A DNA stretch of 64,000 nt from Littorina saxatilis (GCF_037325665.1 NC_090255.1:30313675-30377674); one strand, 5' to 3'. Shown: positions 46,904 through 58,740, counted from the stretch's first letter. Notes: generated by a model not told the origin, from the letters alone. Made by a program: numbers and translations.

Positions 46904-47270
46904 TCTTCAGCATTCCAGAATTTTCTGGTTATGTGTGAGCTCGTTTGCCCATTTGGGTTCCCCAAACTATAATCTGAGAGCATAGTCAGCTTCACTTCGC
47001 TTTCGTTGAGTAGGCATGCTGAATATTTTCGTGTTTCCATAACCCACCGAACTCTGACATGGATCACAGGATCTTTTTCGTGCACACTTGGTCTTGTGCT
47101 TGCGTGTACACACGAAGGGGGTTCAGTCACTAGCAGGTCTGCACATAAGTTGACCTGGGAGATCGGAAAAATCTCCACACTTAACCCACCAGGCGGCAGC
47201 GACCGCGATTCGAACTCCCGACCTCCCGATTAGAAGGCTGACGTCTTACCACCACGCAACTGCGCCCGTC
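46904..47270 (-). mobile_element. SINE family 5 variant with 50-bp flanking repeats
   Basis: Second-type tRNA head at the right (complement of gctgacgtcttaccaccacg), GAA tail at the left, and a middle that departs from other copies (about 46915-47005). Flanks 46854-46903 and 47276-47325 are direct repeats with about four differences. Confidence 0.8.
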
Positions 47271-47397
47271 AGTTTCTCAATGCCTTGTTTCGGATATGAT
47301 TTGAAATTTATTTGGGAAATATATCAAATTTCATTTATACATTAAAATCAAAATTCCATCTCTGTACCATGTTTTTCTTGCTCTTTCTTTTACGGCG

Positions 47398-48683
47398 GGG
47401 CGGGGATATAGCTCAGTCGGTAGCGCGCTGGAATTGTATTCAGTTGGCCGCTGTCAGCGTGAGGGCGATCCCAGGTTCGGCGGAAATTTATTTCACAGAG
47501 TCAACTTTGTGTGCAGACTCTCTTCGGTGTCCGAACCACCCCCCGTGTATACTACATTGGGTGTGCACGTTAAAGATCCCACGATTGACAAAAGGGTCTT
47601 TCCTGGCAAAATTGCTTAGGCACAGTTAATAATTGTCTACCATACCCGTGCGACTTGGAATAAGGCCGTGAAAGGTAAATATGCGCCGACATGGCTGCAA
47701 TCTACTGGCCAGGGATGTTGCTACAAATTCATACCTATAGGACAAATGTCCTGAGTTCTTCAGCATCAATAGGACATTTGACCGCTTTCAGAAAGTGTAA
47801 TAGGACATTATGATTTTGCGCCAAACAGCTTATAACACATTCCATGGAATTGTTCCAAAGTCATGCGCCCACACACACACGCACACACACACACCCACGC
47901 GCGCGCGCTGTAGAACACACACATAATATAGTAAATACATCAACACAGTGTGCGTATAAATGATGTTGTATTTTGTTTCAAAGAAACCACAAAAAAGAAA
48001 CCAACATGAACAACTTCAGAGCTCGTACTTTGATTAAATACTGCATGATTTGGATAAAAGTTGACAAACAAAATGATCGGTTTGATCTAATGCTGATCTT
48101 TTGCAGGCTTTAGTGTTTTTTTTCAGCGGCATAATTCAGTGCTTCGTCTCGTATCGAAAACAAAAGCAGACTACAAATTTAGTCAGTTGGAGTTGTCTCC
48201 CGTACTCCTGTAGCATGCACTGATCTAAAAAGAATCCACTATTTTTAGATCAGTGCGCTGCACCGAGACGGTTATACCCAAACGGCGCATACCGCAAACG
48301 GTTCGGGAATTCCCGACAAAAGAAAAGATCCGCACGCGGCACTGACAACTTCAGTGTCAGCTGAACACGAGAGCGTTCGGTCTTTTGGAAGATTTGTATC
48401 TTGAAATGAAAATTAACGAATATCGCGCTGTCCGAAGGAATGGAGTACATATCGGACAATGACCACGCTCAGGCTAAAACGATAGGACATCTGACCGACA
48501 TGCGGCAATGTGAATCGGACATTTGGGGATTTTCATCGTTATATGTCCGATGTCCGACGCCTAACGACATCCCTGACTGGCCGTATAAAATTTCATCTCA
48601 CACGGCATCACTGCAGAGAGCCTATAACTGTACCCACGGAATATGCGCGATATAAGCCTCATTGATTGATTGATTGATTACCC
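47398..48683 (+). mobile_element. SINE family 1 split by a hAT-like element
   Basis: 5' part 47398-47710 and 3' part 48575-48683 (gactggccgtataaaattt to ATTGATTG) match the intact copy at 5590-6017 on either side of the insertion. Confidence 0.92.
47711..48574. mobile_element. hAT-like non-autonomous element, 864 bp
   Basis: Ends agggatgttgc and gcctaacgacatccct are inverted (agggatgt). Flanks tactggcc and gactggcc form a 7-8 bp target duplication. Many ggacat/tcggacat motifs crowd both ends, as in hAT subterminal binding sites. No transposase frame. Confidence 0.82.
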
Positions 48684-48685
48684 CT

Positions 48686-48870
48686 TGGGGGGGGGGGGGG
48701 GGGGGGGGGTAAGCCACTAATAAAGTTTATATAGCAGGTCTGCACATAAGTTGACCTGGGAGATCGGCGGAAAAATCTCCACCCTTAGGCCACCAAGCGC
48801 GGCCGGGATTGAACAATCGACCTTCCGCTTGGAAGGCCGGCGTCTTATTCACTAGGTCATTGCGCCCGTC
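48686..48870 (-). mobile_element. SINE family 5 head fragment beside a poly-G tract
   Basis: caggtctgcacataagttga to aaggccggcgtcttattcac is the second-type head on the minus strand. It is preceded by a G run (48688-48709). Confidence 0.8.
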
Positions 48871-49954
48871 CTACCAGTTGCAGGGTTTAGCTGTCCCGGC
48901 GATTTGCTTTTACCAGGTTTGCACATTGATTAAACTAAAGATGGATTTGTTCCCCTCAAGTATGCACAAAAAAAGTTTCAAAGAAGCAATTGCCCCCTTA
49001 CCATTCAAAGGTACCGGGTAATGCAGCCAACCTAAACCATTGTCAAAAATGCTAACAATAAGAACGTTTATGACCTGGACAGCACCTGCAGCACTGACTC
49101 CTGCAACTTTCGCTCTCTTTCAGCACAATAAACTTCCGGTGACCTTTGCACCCAAAGTTTTCGAGGTTGAAAATGGAATCAAAAACCATAACAGAAACAC
49201 TGTTTTTCGAAAACATATTACATCAGTTCAAACGCTAATAAAAATATTAAAAAAGGGAATCAAAAAGCGATTTATATGTGAACTGCTGTACTACCAGAGT
49301 TGTTTCCCTTCAGGAGAGGGGAGGTTATGCTCGCTTACTTTTGGTTTCATGCCTCAGTCACGGTTAGTTTTATTATTATTTTGTTGTTGTTGTTCGTTTG
49401 CGATGATGAAATGATTGCGTTCTGTATTATTTAGCTGGGAAGATAACAGATTTTTCACCCAGGCTTTCAAACCAGACCGAATTTTTAATCCCCCCTTTGC
49501 GCTTTCGTTCAGCGCACAACCTGCCTGACCCTGCCTCTTCTGACCTAGTTTCTGGCATTCCAGACTTACCCCGCGCTGTGGGCAACAGACAGCCACTTCT
49601 TTGTACTTGCTGTGCTTGTGGCTGGCAGTGAGATGCCGCTGGTTTATAACAGTTTCTCGATCTCCGCTTCTGGATGCTAACTTTTATTCTGGAGTGTGCG
49701 TTACGTGCTATCTATCATACTTAATATCAGCACTAGTTTTGTCTGTATCGCGGGGGCTGTGAGATTGTTTACTGTAGCATGGATCTTCTACAACTTGTGT
49801 TTTTACGTGGCGCTTATGCATTTTTTCCTACGTCTGGTTTTTTGATGGTTTGGACATGTATGCTTGTGTATGATCCAGATCCAAAGAGGTAGCCAGCATG
49901 GGGTTGAAACTGTAGTTCTACTTCAGATAAAGGTGTACTTTATGTTATTTCATC
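48871..49954. other. Region upstream of the RAG1-N-like gene
   Basis: No gene recognised. It includes AT-rich stretches and an attattattttgttgttgt run. A promoter for 49955 should lie here, but I see no clear TATA box. Confidence 0.4.
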
Positions 49955-51142
49955 ATGGAATCGATTCATTCTTTACAAGAACATTGTCGTCGTGTGAACT
50001 CTTTGTGTAGAATTTGTGGTGAAAGAGTAGTTAAAAGACAACAACAAAAAAGGTATGTGAGCAAGTGTGAAAAATATGCAGCTGATTTGCACACACACCA
50101 TTCGCTGGATATTTCAAGTGATGAAGACGGGAAACATCCTACAGGGATGTGCATCAAGTGCTACAAGAGACTTTGGAGATGTAAACATGAAGCTTCCGGT
50201 TCTGCCTCAACATGTAACACTTCTACAGAGAATGCCGCTTGTGATATTAACAAAATGAAACAAGTGTGGACTGCGTTTAATGCCAATAAACCTTTGAGTG
50301 AATGTGCTGCTTGTTGTCATTTTAACTCTCATTGCAAAGCTGGAAGACCCAAGAAAGTGATATCAGGAGCATGTAAAATAAATATGACAGAAAGTGATCA
50401 TGGCGTGACTCTTGACAGTATCTCCACTGCGCTGTTGCCAACCACATCGAATTGTATGTCAACACCACAAAAAAGGCAGAAAACAGTTGACATGCAGACT
50501 TCACCAATAGTACTCAAATCTTCGCCTCCGGGCATTCCAGTTGACATACAGACTTCACCAATAGTACCCAAATCTTCGCCTCCAGGCATTCTAGCTGACG
50601 CTGCACCAGGTGACTTGCAGACTTCACCAATAGTATCCAAATCTTCACCTCCGGGCATTCCAGTTGACATACAGACTTCACCAATAGTACCCAAATCTTC
50701 GCCTCCGGGCATTCTAGCTGACACTGCACCAGTTGACCTGCAGACTTCACCAATAGTATCCAAATCTTCGCCTCCGGGCATTCCAGCTGACGCTGCAAAT
50801 TCTTTGGTTCAATTCAGACAAAAGCAGTCACTGCGCGACATACAAGAAATACAAGCACCGTTGTCGCCTCAAGAAGAAAACTACTTGGCACACCTCGTTC
50901 ACATCAAAATGCAGGAGTCTGGTGACAAAGTCACTGTCAGGTGTAAGACGAGAGGACAGCCCATCATTCTGAAGAAAATGACATACAGTTCCCCAAACGA
51001 TCTGCTCTTGCCCTTTAAAGACAAAAAGGTCAAAAGTAATACAGCAAGTGAGACTGGATATTTTGGGGCAATTCTCTCTCTCTCTTTCTTTGACTTTGTG
51101 TATGTGTGTACGTGTGTAATACTTGGCATATCTGATATTTAG
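49955..51142 (+). CDS. RAG1 N-terminal-like zinc protein (N-RAG-TP type)
   Basis: 395 residues if unspliced. SLCRICGERV (Cys18, Cys21), then HPTGMCIKCYKRLW (His61, Cys66, Cys69), resembles the N-terminal zinc-binding region of RAG1 (LCRICG...HP..FC..C). A second cluster, ECAACCHFNSHCKAGRPKK (residues 116-134), follows, as in RAG1. This part alone is known in molluscs as N-RAG-TP of Aplysia. Residues 181-278 hold five copies of TSPIVxKSSPPGI, a likely disordered tail. Residues 285-365 end in a basic, structured-looking part (LSPQEENYLAHLVHIKM). The last about 25 residues are hydrophobic and may be intron read-through. GTAATA or GTCAAA near 51020-51030 could splice to 51368. There is no catalytic RAG1 core. 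Whether it is host gene or transposon protein is open. Confidence 0.75.
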   Translation: MESIHSLQEHCRRVNSLCRICGERVVKRQQQKRYVSKCEKYAADLHTHHSLDISSDEDGKHPTGMCIKCYKRLWRCKHEASGSASTCNTSTENAACDINKMKQVWTAFNANKPLSECAACCHFNSHCKAGRPKKVISGACKINMTESDHGVTLDSISTALLPTTSNCMSTPQKRQKTVDMQTSPIVLKSSPPGIPVDIQTSPIVPKSSPPGILADAAPGDLQTSPIVSKSSPPGIPVDIQTSPIVPKSSPPGILADTAPVDLQTSPIVSKSSPPGIPADAANSLVQFRQKQSLRDIQEIQAPLSPQEENYLAHLVHIKMQESGDKVTVRCKTRGQPIILKKMTYSSPNDLLLPFKDKKVKSNTASETGYFGAILSLSFFDFVYVCTCVILGISDI

Positions 51143-51367
51143 TTTTCTACAGTACATGGGTAGTTTTGATAATTTACTTGAACATGTATACTCTAGCTTT
51201 CATCCAGTTGTTTGATTTTGTTTGCGTCTGTCTTTTTTTCCTTTTTTTTGGGGGGGGGGGTTATAACTAAAAACAATTGCAGTATTTGATTGTTCTGGCA
51301 TGTTTTGCTGTAATGTCTATTGTCACTAACTTAATTAATTCTGATATTTTGTTTTGTTTTGATGCAG

Positions 51368-51505
51368 AGCACAGACAAGAACCAAGGAGTGGGCACTGAT
51401 GCAGCTACCGTCTTCCTGGTGTTGTGTTGGCTTGGTGTGTACCTGAAATACCGAGCTGTGTCACTATTGAACTATTACACAGTATTAGCTTCACGCTTTG
51501 GGTGA
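51368..51505 (+). CDS. Possible second exon of the RAG1-N-like gene
   Basis: After ttttgatgcag a frame of 45 codons (STDKNQGVGTDAATVFLVLC, then WLGVYLKYRAVSLL) ends at TGA 51503-51505. It could replace the hydrophobic unspliced end of the upstream frame. The join is not certain. It ends 82 bp before the mTERF start. Confidence 0.4.
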   Translation, partial: STDKNQGVGTDAATVFLVLCWLGVYLKYRAVSLLNYYTVLASRFG

Positions 51506-51587
51506 ATATAGATCATCATTGAGACTAATAGTTTTCTCATGTGAGAGAGTCCATTCAAGTGGCGGTGTTCAGCCCAGGAATATTAAC

Positions 51588-54158
51588 ATGGCACCAAGAA
51601 CAGTGAAAGGATTTTTTCACATAGCACACTGGGTAAGCTCAGTTTTAACGAGAAGTGATTGGGACGCTTACCTGAGATTGTCAAAATTGTTCAACAATCA
51701 ATTAAAATTATTCCAGCCTCTGTCAGTGTCACTCAATTGTGACCAACAACATTCTCAGCAGAGAAGAAACAGAGAACAACTTGAAATCAACGGGGTACCT
51801 TCAGAAAATTGTGCACTTAGTTCTCAGGGATGCACTGAACTGTTTCCTTCGGCATTTACGCTCACCGATGTGGAGGATGACGGAAGACAGAGATGCATTA
51901 ATAGCAATTCACCTGAAGAACGTACTGATTCTGCTGTGGTAGAAGTACATGATCAGAGTTGTTCATTTCCAGGTGGAATTAAACATGACAACGAATATGC
52001 AAAATACGAAGGTCATTCAGGAACTGTGAAGTTCACACATTCTGGTGAGCATCATGCTACAGGTAATACAACATTGTTCTGGGCTGGCTTTGCTTCTGGA
52101 AAGTATGCCTGTGGCCCTCAACGTAACATCTGTTCAGCGCCTGTAAAAAGACTCTTCCACACCTGTGTAACACCTGCTACCAACACGACAGGTATACACT
52201 CTTGGTGCCAGACTTTTCGACACACACCTGTTCGCCATTCCAGCGACAGCATTTCCAGGAAGAGAATTCCACTAGCGCACACTGAGGAGATCAACGAAGT
52301 CTTGGAAGAATATGCAGTGATCATTCAGGAGTTTTCACAGGTCTTGGGGTGCAGCGAAACGGAAATGAGAGATATGGTTCGTCGTGACACGCGACTGGTG
52401 ACCAAGTACTCCAAACATGAAGTCATCATGAAGATGAAGCTGCTGCTAAAAAATGGGTTTCAGCCCGGAGAAATCATAAGCAAGTGAGTTGTTGCTATGT
52501 AAACTTCTTCTTTGTTCATGGATTGAAACTCCCAGTTTTTACTAGTATGACTGTTTTTACCCTGCCATTTAGGCAGCCATATGCCGCTTTCAGGGGATGC
52601 ATGCTGGGTATTTTTGTGTTTCTATAACTCACCTTACTCTGACATGGATTACAGGATCTTTTCCGTGCGCACTTGGTCTTGTGCTTGCGTGTACACATGC
52701 AGGGGGATAAGTCACTAGCAGGTCAGCACATGAATTAAGTTGACTTGGGAGATCGGAAAAATCTCCACCCTTAACCCAACAGGCGCGGCTGGGGTTCGAA
52801 CCCACGACCGCCCGCTTGGGAGGCCGGCGTCGTATCCACTTGGGCATTGCGCCCGTCGCTATGTTAACAAGTTCTGGCATTGTCGGACCTGATGTGACTG
52901 TCCCATTGTTTTAGCCAGTCAAGCTGAAGTTTTATTTTCTAACAATATCTGCTTTTTCTTAAACACATGTTTCATAAAGAAGTCTCATTGTGGCTTTCAG
53001 ACATAGAGAGTTACTGAGCAGGTTTCAGGCCACTGGCTTGGTTATATTTAGAGCACATAATCATAATTACTGTCTAATTGGAGCACATGTTTTGATGTTA
53101 AACTGTTAAATTTTTCCCAGCTGTAACTTATTTGGTAAATGTATTACCAAAGTTACACGCAAAACGATTTTCCCCAAAACGTTTGTCTGTTATTCTCATT
53201 TAAATCGTAATAAATGTCCAGTTATTTAAGTTAATCTGAGTTATTTTGGTCTCTTGTGAACAAGGGCTTGTAACCAAAATATTTTCCCTCGTATCCCTTA
53301 ATTATTTTAATTCATGCAATTTGTTGCAGCTATCAAGTGTTCTCAAGAAGTCTGCTGGTCTTCTACACCCGCTTGCAGGACATGGAACCGGTAAAGCGTT
53401 ACAGACGCTTCCTTAGGCTGCTGGTGCTTTCTGACGCTCAGTTCCGGTCACGCATGAGTCACTACCATCAACAGGTGGAGGTCATGGGTTGTCACATGAG
53501 CCAGGCCAGTTTCGTCGCCGATCTACTCGAGTGGACACAGGAAGAGGTGGAAGCTCTTGGGGAGAAGAACAATTACGAATTTTTGCTGACACTACCTCCA
53601 AGCAGGTTGAAAGAAATGGTGGATTTTCTGCAGCATGCTGGCTTGAGTATCCCCGAAATTCGTGAAGATGTTCTGATGCTAAAATGTCCGCCGGAAGAGG
53701 CCAGGGAGAGAGTGCAGAGGGTGCGGGCAGCAGGCGTCTTCAAGCTGGATCTTCTTGCCTACATCCTCACCAACTCTGAAGAGCATTTCAGCGCGAGCTT
53801 GGCTTCGTGGACACGTAACGCGAACGCGCTCGAAGGATACGCTGACGAACGAGAGTTACTGATGGATAGGCTGCAATGCACCGAAGCACAGCTCACAGAC
53901 ATGTTGAGAAAAAACGTCCTCGTGGCAAACATGACCTCGAACAAGTTGAAGAGTTGCCTCGACGTTTTGCAGAAGGAGATTAGGGTGTCATCGGAAGCTA
54001 TTCTTCAGCATGGGCTACTGCTGCATTATAGCCCGGAGAGGTTACGGTCGCGCTGGGCTCTTCTCAGGTCGTTTGGTTTGTCTGAGCAAGACCTTGTGAG
54101 AGAGCTTCTGTTGACTGAGAGGAAGTTTATTTTGAAGTACGGATTTGGAAGTTATTAG
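51588..54158 (+). CDS. mTERF-family mitochondrial transcription factor
   Basis: Two exons, 51588-52483 and 53330-54158 (donor AGCAA/GTGAGT, acceptor tgttgcag/CTATCA), give 574 residues. The ATG at 51588 (attaacATGG) is chosen because the next part, MAPRTVKGFFHIAHWVSS, is basic and amphipathic like a mitochondrial presequence; an upstream in-frame ATG at 51498 lacks this. Residues about 30-215 are low in recognisable motifs. From about 225 on come repeated mTERF helices: VLEEYAVIIQEFSQVLGCSE, LLKNGFQPGEIISK, FLQHAGLSIPEIREDVLML, VLQKEIRVSSEAILQHGLLL and LRSFGLSEQDLV. Family members bind mitochondrial DNA or RNA and act in transcription or ribosome assembly. Which mTERF subgroup it is cannot be settled here. 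Confidence 0.88.
52505..52857 (-). mobile_element. SINE family 5 in the mTERF intron
   Basis: GAA-type tail at the left (cttcttctttgttcatgg) and the second-type head at the right. Target duplications gctatgtaaac (52494-52504) and gctatgttaac (52858-52868). It lies about 20 bp after the donor. Confidence 0.9.
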
Positions 54159-54397
54159 GATAGACTGGAGAGTGTTTTTTTGTGTCTGATGTATTTTTCT
54201 TCCTGAAATTTCTGTTGCTGTTGTTTGTGGTACATGTACTGACTAATGTGTTTGTACCCACGCTATCCGAATAGGGATAAACAGCGTAAAATTCCTTACA
54301 TAATTCCCAATGGGTTGTCCATACGCACTGCGTAGTTCAAATTATGTCATCGTTCATTTGTTTGTTTACAAAGATAATCTTTCAAAAGTTGGGCAAT

Positions 54398-54472
54398 GGA
54401 CGAACTCACGCTGACAGCGGCCAACTGGATACAAATCCAGCGCGCTACCGACTGAGCTACATCCCCGCCCAC
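54398..54472 (-). mobile_element. SINE family 4 head fragment
   Basis: Only the tRNA-like head (complement of gcgctaccgactgagctaca) remains, downstream of the mTERF gene. It is not a functional tRNA gene. Confidence 0.8.
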
Positions 54473-54763
54473 CTCATTCAATAATAAGGTAAGCAAAATC
54501 ATGCTCAACCCCCAGCCTTACAGACCAGTGGATCGTACAAGTCAATAATGAAACGAATATTATGGATAGTAATGCTGAAATGTTCTCACACATCTTCACA
54601 GCGTGAACCATGCTGAGCATGCATTTACATTGCTTTGCTTTTTCTTGGCCGAGAGAGAGAGAGCGACAGGTTCAGAATCAATGTAAAAGAAAACTACGTA
54701 ATTGTTGATTGGACACGAAATAAGGGGCGTGGTTTAATTCGTTTTGTTCTTCATCATTTTGAT

Positions 54764-55458
54764 GATATGATATGATATGATATGTTGACAGACTGGTAGT
54801 GGTACTTAGGCTGTTGAGCCTTTGTCTGATCTTTTGATCAGTTGCTATCCTAGCCTAACTTTGAGCTAGGTAACCTACACGATCTTTTGACCGTGGCCTA
54901 TTCTATCAACTTTTTCTTGGCTGGTGGGAATTTGTAGTGAGAGCCGGGCATACTGACATTTGGGCTATACATATAGTCTTTCAGTGCATTGTGCAAGCGA
55001 TTTTTGAAACTGTTCATTGTCAGCGCTTCTGCCACATTCTTGTCCAAGGAGTTCCATGTGTCTATGATTCTGTTCGTGAAGAAAGATTGTCGGAGAGCTG
55101 TTCTGCATTGTTTCTTCTTGAGCTTGAACTGATGTCCACGGGTATTACACAGGCTATTCAGCTCCAGTGGGTTCTTGCAATCGTAGTATCCATGCATGAA
55201 TTTGTATGCTTCAATCATGTCTCCCCGGATACGCCTATAGCACATGCTTGGAACTTTCAAGACTCTCAAACGCTCTTCGTAACTCAAGGTCTTCAACCCT
55301 GGGATACACTTCGTGGCTCTTCTTAACACACTTTCAATCAGATTTCTATCTTTCTCGAGTCGAGGACTCCACACCACATTTGCAAATTCCAGATGAGGCC
55401 GTACAAGTGCAACAAAGAGAAATTTTGACCATGTAATGTTCCATGAGCTTGTCAGCAT
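54764..55458 (-). mobile_element. 5'-truncated LINE, RT C-terminal end
   Basis: The frame 55458-54898 codes about 186 residues of the end of a CR1/Jockey-like polyprotein: LVRPHLEFANVVWSPRLEKD, RRATKCIPGLKTLSYEERL, RIRGDMIEAYKFMHG, TNRIIDTWNSLDKNV. A 3' untranslated part and a (ATATC)n-type tail (54766-54785) follow. The RT core is missing. Confidence 0.88.
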
Positions 55459-56214
55459 GGCATACTGAAATAATGGGTAGTGCCTAATGGAAGCCGTCTA
55501 TTAGGTTGCAAATTAGTGACATTACAGTCCCGTTTTTGCGGTCAGATCATGGAGTGTATGTTGAAGAATGTGAGTACGGTATTCTCTCCTGTCCAGTAGG
55601 TTCTATGCATATAGGTGCTTGGCGTCTTAATCCGGTGTGCACATGAGCATTTACATAGAGTGTGTTGTGTAGTCATGTCAGTTTGCTGCCATTCAGGTTG
55701 TACAGACTTGTAGAGTATTTTATGTGAAGTGGACAAGATGTGAATGCGGTATTATGTAGAGTGTGTGTGTGTGTGTGTGCCTGTGGGTATAAGTGAGTGT
55801 GTGTATGCAGTTCTGTTTGTTTGGTTGTTGTGTTTGAATGTACTATGTATTGAATGAACTCAAACCAAGATATATTCCTGTGTAATGCACATGGTTGAAA
55901 TAAATCTTATATCTTATGTCTATTTAAAGTTCAATTGTGTGTGTGTTTATGTGTGTTTGTGGTTGTGTGTGTGTGTGAGTGTTCAATAGACAAACTCCAG
56001 AAATAATTTCTATTCCGTCAAGGGCTCTTTTCTATGATATATGATTCTTCTATTTTTCATGGTTTTTATGCTTTTTTTTTACAGAATGCTGTTCAGAAGA
56101 ATTTACATAAAAATGAAATGACAAACCAGTGTTCGTATGCAATCAGTTGTGTGATCAAACGTGTTTGAACTTTTCTAGACACTGTACACTACAATGTGGA
56201 TCCATTGTGCACAC
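55459..56214. other. Intergenic DNA with GT-rich stretches
   Basis: No gene seen. GT-rich runs lie near 55760-55780 and 55935-55980. Confidence 0.45.
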
Positions 56215-56217
56215 ACA

Positions 56218-56505
56218 CCGGCACGGTTGGCCTAGTGGTAAGGCGTCCGCCCCGTGATCGGGAGGTCGTGGGTTCGAACCCCGGCCGGGTCATACCTAAG
56301 ACTTTAAAATTGGCAATCTAGTGGCGTCTGGCATTATGGGGTTAGTGCTAGGACTGGTTGGTCCGGTGTCAGAATAATGTGACTGGGTGAGACACGAAGC
56401 CTGTGCTGCGACTTCTGTCTTGTGTGTGGCGCACGTTATATGTCAAAGCAGCACCGCCCTGATAAGGCTCTTTGTGGTCGGCTGGGCGTTAAGGAAACAA
56501 ACAAA
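56218..56505 (+). mobile_element. SINE family 8: ggcctagtggtaaggcg head
   Basis: tRNA-like head ggcacggttggcctagtggt with B box gggttcgaaccccgg, body gtcagaataatgtgactggg, end ctgggcgttaaggaaacaaa with a CAAA tail. Imperfect flanking ccattg-tgcaca repeats. Confidence 0.88.
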
Positions 56506-57100
56506 CCATTGCATGTGCACAAGTTTTAGCAAGGTTTACAAATACTGCTTCTTTTGATTTTAATCAACCCGTAGCATTTAACCATCACATACAGGATGGC
56601 AATGCTAATTTGTTCCAGTCACACAGGAATGTATAGAACACCAAATACTTTCACACTCAAGGGGTTAATGTGTGGAACGTTCATTTATTTACACCAAACA
56701 AGCCCTTAGATCATGAGTAACTCATCATTAGCACATAAAACTGGAAAAATGTGGAGTTACATGTATGTCCATTCACACACACCCATACCCATGCATCATC
56801 TTCACTGTACTTTTTTCTTCATCGTTGTTTTCACTAATTCAATGCTGTTCTTAATACTCAAAACAAATCGCATGGTTTGTGTGTTCCTGGAAGCATATAT
56901 ATAGAATCCGTTATACATGTAACTACTTCAATCAATACATGTGTGACATAAAATTTTCCAAAACTTGACATCCCAAGCTGAAGTGGTTTTGGGTTTTTGG
57001 TAGTCAAATCAGCAATAAACACCCAGTATTGACCCCAGTATTACTCACTTTTAGTCATTTCAAATAAAAAAGAATCCCCTGTCTGCATGCGATTGCTTGG

Positions 57101-57365
57101 TCACCTTACTTCAATTTTCACTAAACCTTGCAGCCCCTTAAAACCGTCTATTGTGCATTTGGCGGCAGCCAGCTTGCATGCAAAGTTTAATGATTCACTG
57201 ACAGTTTTGTGACGTGCAATGGTGTGAAGAAATCCAGCCACAAAGGTGTCACCTGCTCCTAGCGTGTCGATGACTTCACCAGGTGGACTTGCAGTGCTTG
57301 TCACAACCTCATTATTACACCATGCTGCAGCGCCCTCTTCAGCCCAGGGGCAGATCACTGTGCAG
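57101..57365 (-). CDS. Ketohexokinase-like last exon (GAGD motif)
   Basis: Acceptor ttttgttgtag/CTGCAC gives H-CTVICPWAEEG; the alternative acag acceptor six bases on would break phase. It holds VIDTLGAGDTFVAGF and stops at 57101. Confidence 0.9.
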
Positions 57366-58691
57366 CTACAACAAAAAACACCAGATATATTGCCCTGCGG
57401 AAGTGACGTCACATACTAAAAGAAGCGTGAACATTTAGAGACACATTCAATGTCACAACTAAGCCCACAGGGCTAAATGTGGATACTGCCATCAGTTTCA
57501 TAAGTAAAGCTTTTGTTGTTGACCTTCCCCGTGCTTTCTGGGTCGTTCACGAGCCTCACTAAAGTCTGTATCTCTGAAACTATTTAGAATTTTTGATTGA
57601 GACTTCATGCAATCCTCAAACAACATATTGAGGACCCTCCCATCGACCACTTTCGGAAGGACTAACTTTATAAACAAATAAATAAACAATGGCGTAATGT
57701 GAACAAGGTAGTCTTTAAAGAGGGTTCCACTGTGTTTGAAACAAAATCATAATGGTCTTCAGCAGGACATGATTGTAGGGCTTTCTCTTCAGTTTGTATT
57801 TAGCTGATTTCTAACGATAAAACAAATTCTCATGTGCTGCCAGCTGAAAATAAGAGGAGTTGTGTAACTTACTGTGGTCTGCACCACCGACTTGCAGAAC
57901 TGACAGCAGTCGTCATGTCTTCCCAGCCCTTGCAACGTGCCCAGTCCTTACTGATGAAGATCACGTCTGCTAACATCATCGCTCGCTCTGTCAATTGTGT
58001 ACATTATAGGTAATTAAATAATGATGGTTTCATGAAAAAAACTCGACACTGGGGGAAAAAAAGACAAAACGTTTGAACAAGACACTGTCATTGGCATGGT
58101 ACATTACAACATAATTCAAGAAACTTCTAGAATATAAATTCATGACTATTCCAGAACTTTTCTATAATTATTATAGAATCGGAAGTCACTAAATTTCATG
58201 AGAATGTAAGATTGTTACCCATTTTCTGTGCCCGACTCCTCTTTGAGTCTTCACAGTTGCACATTCTTCAACAACAGATTAATGCATTTTGTGAGGGTCT
58301 TGATTAAGAAAAAAAATACACTCTAGATGTGAAATATATATTTTTTTTATCTAACTTTACAAACAACTTAGGCAAAAAAAAAAATTGTCTGTTTCTGGTA
58401 ACATGGCTAGAAAAAATAGGGTCGGTAGGTAGGGATTTTTTTTTTAATTTTTTTTTTCCCCCAAATGTAGACCAATAAAACTAACTTTAAAAATCGCGCA
58501 AAGAGACTGGATTCACTATACATAGAGACAAGACACTCAACACATTTACAAATCGTCAGCGGACTTTCGTTTTCACACGTTTTTGTTCACATTTTCTCAC
58601 CCTGTCCTTTACCACCAACAAAAACAAGAGGCGAAGCCTTCAAGGCTCACGTAAGAAATCGACAAACAGTAACACAAACTCAATCACTCCG

Positions 58692-58740
<49 letters not shown>

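Noticed and set aside
48250-48655. Short frames inside 47711-48574
   Set aside because: They lie within a non-coding hAT-like element and show no transposase motif.
5590-56300. tRNA genes at many gatgtagctcag-type sites
   Set aside because: Each is the head of a SINE with body, tail and often target duplications. None stands alone as a clean tRNA gene.
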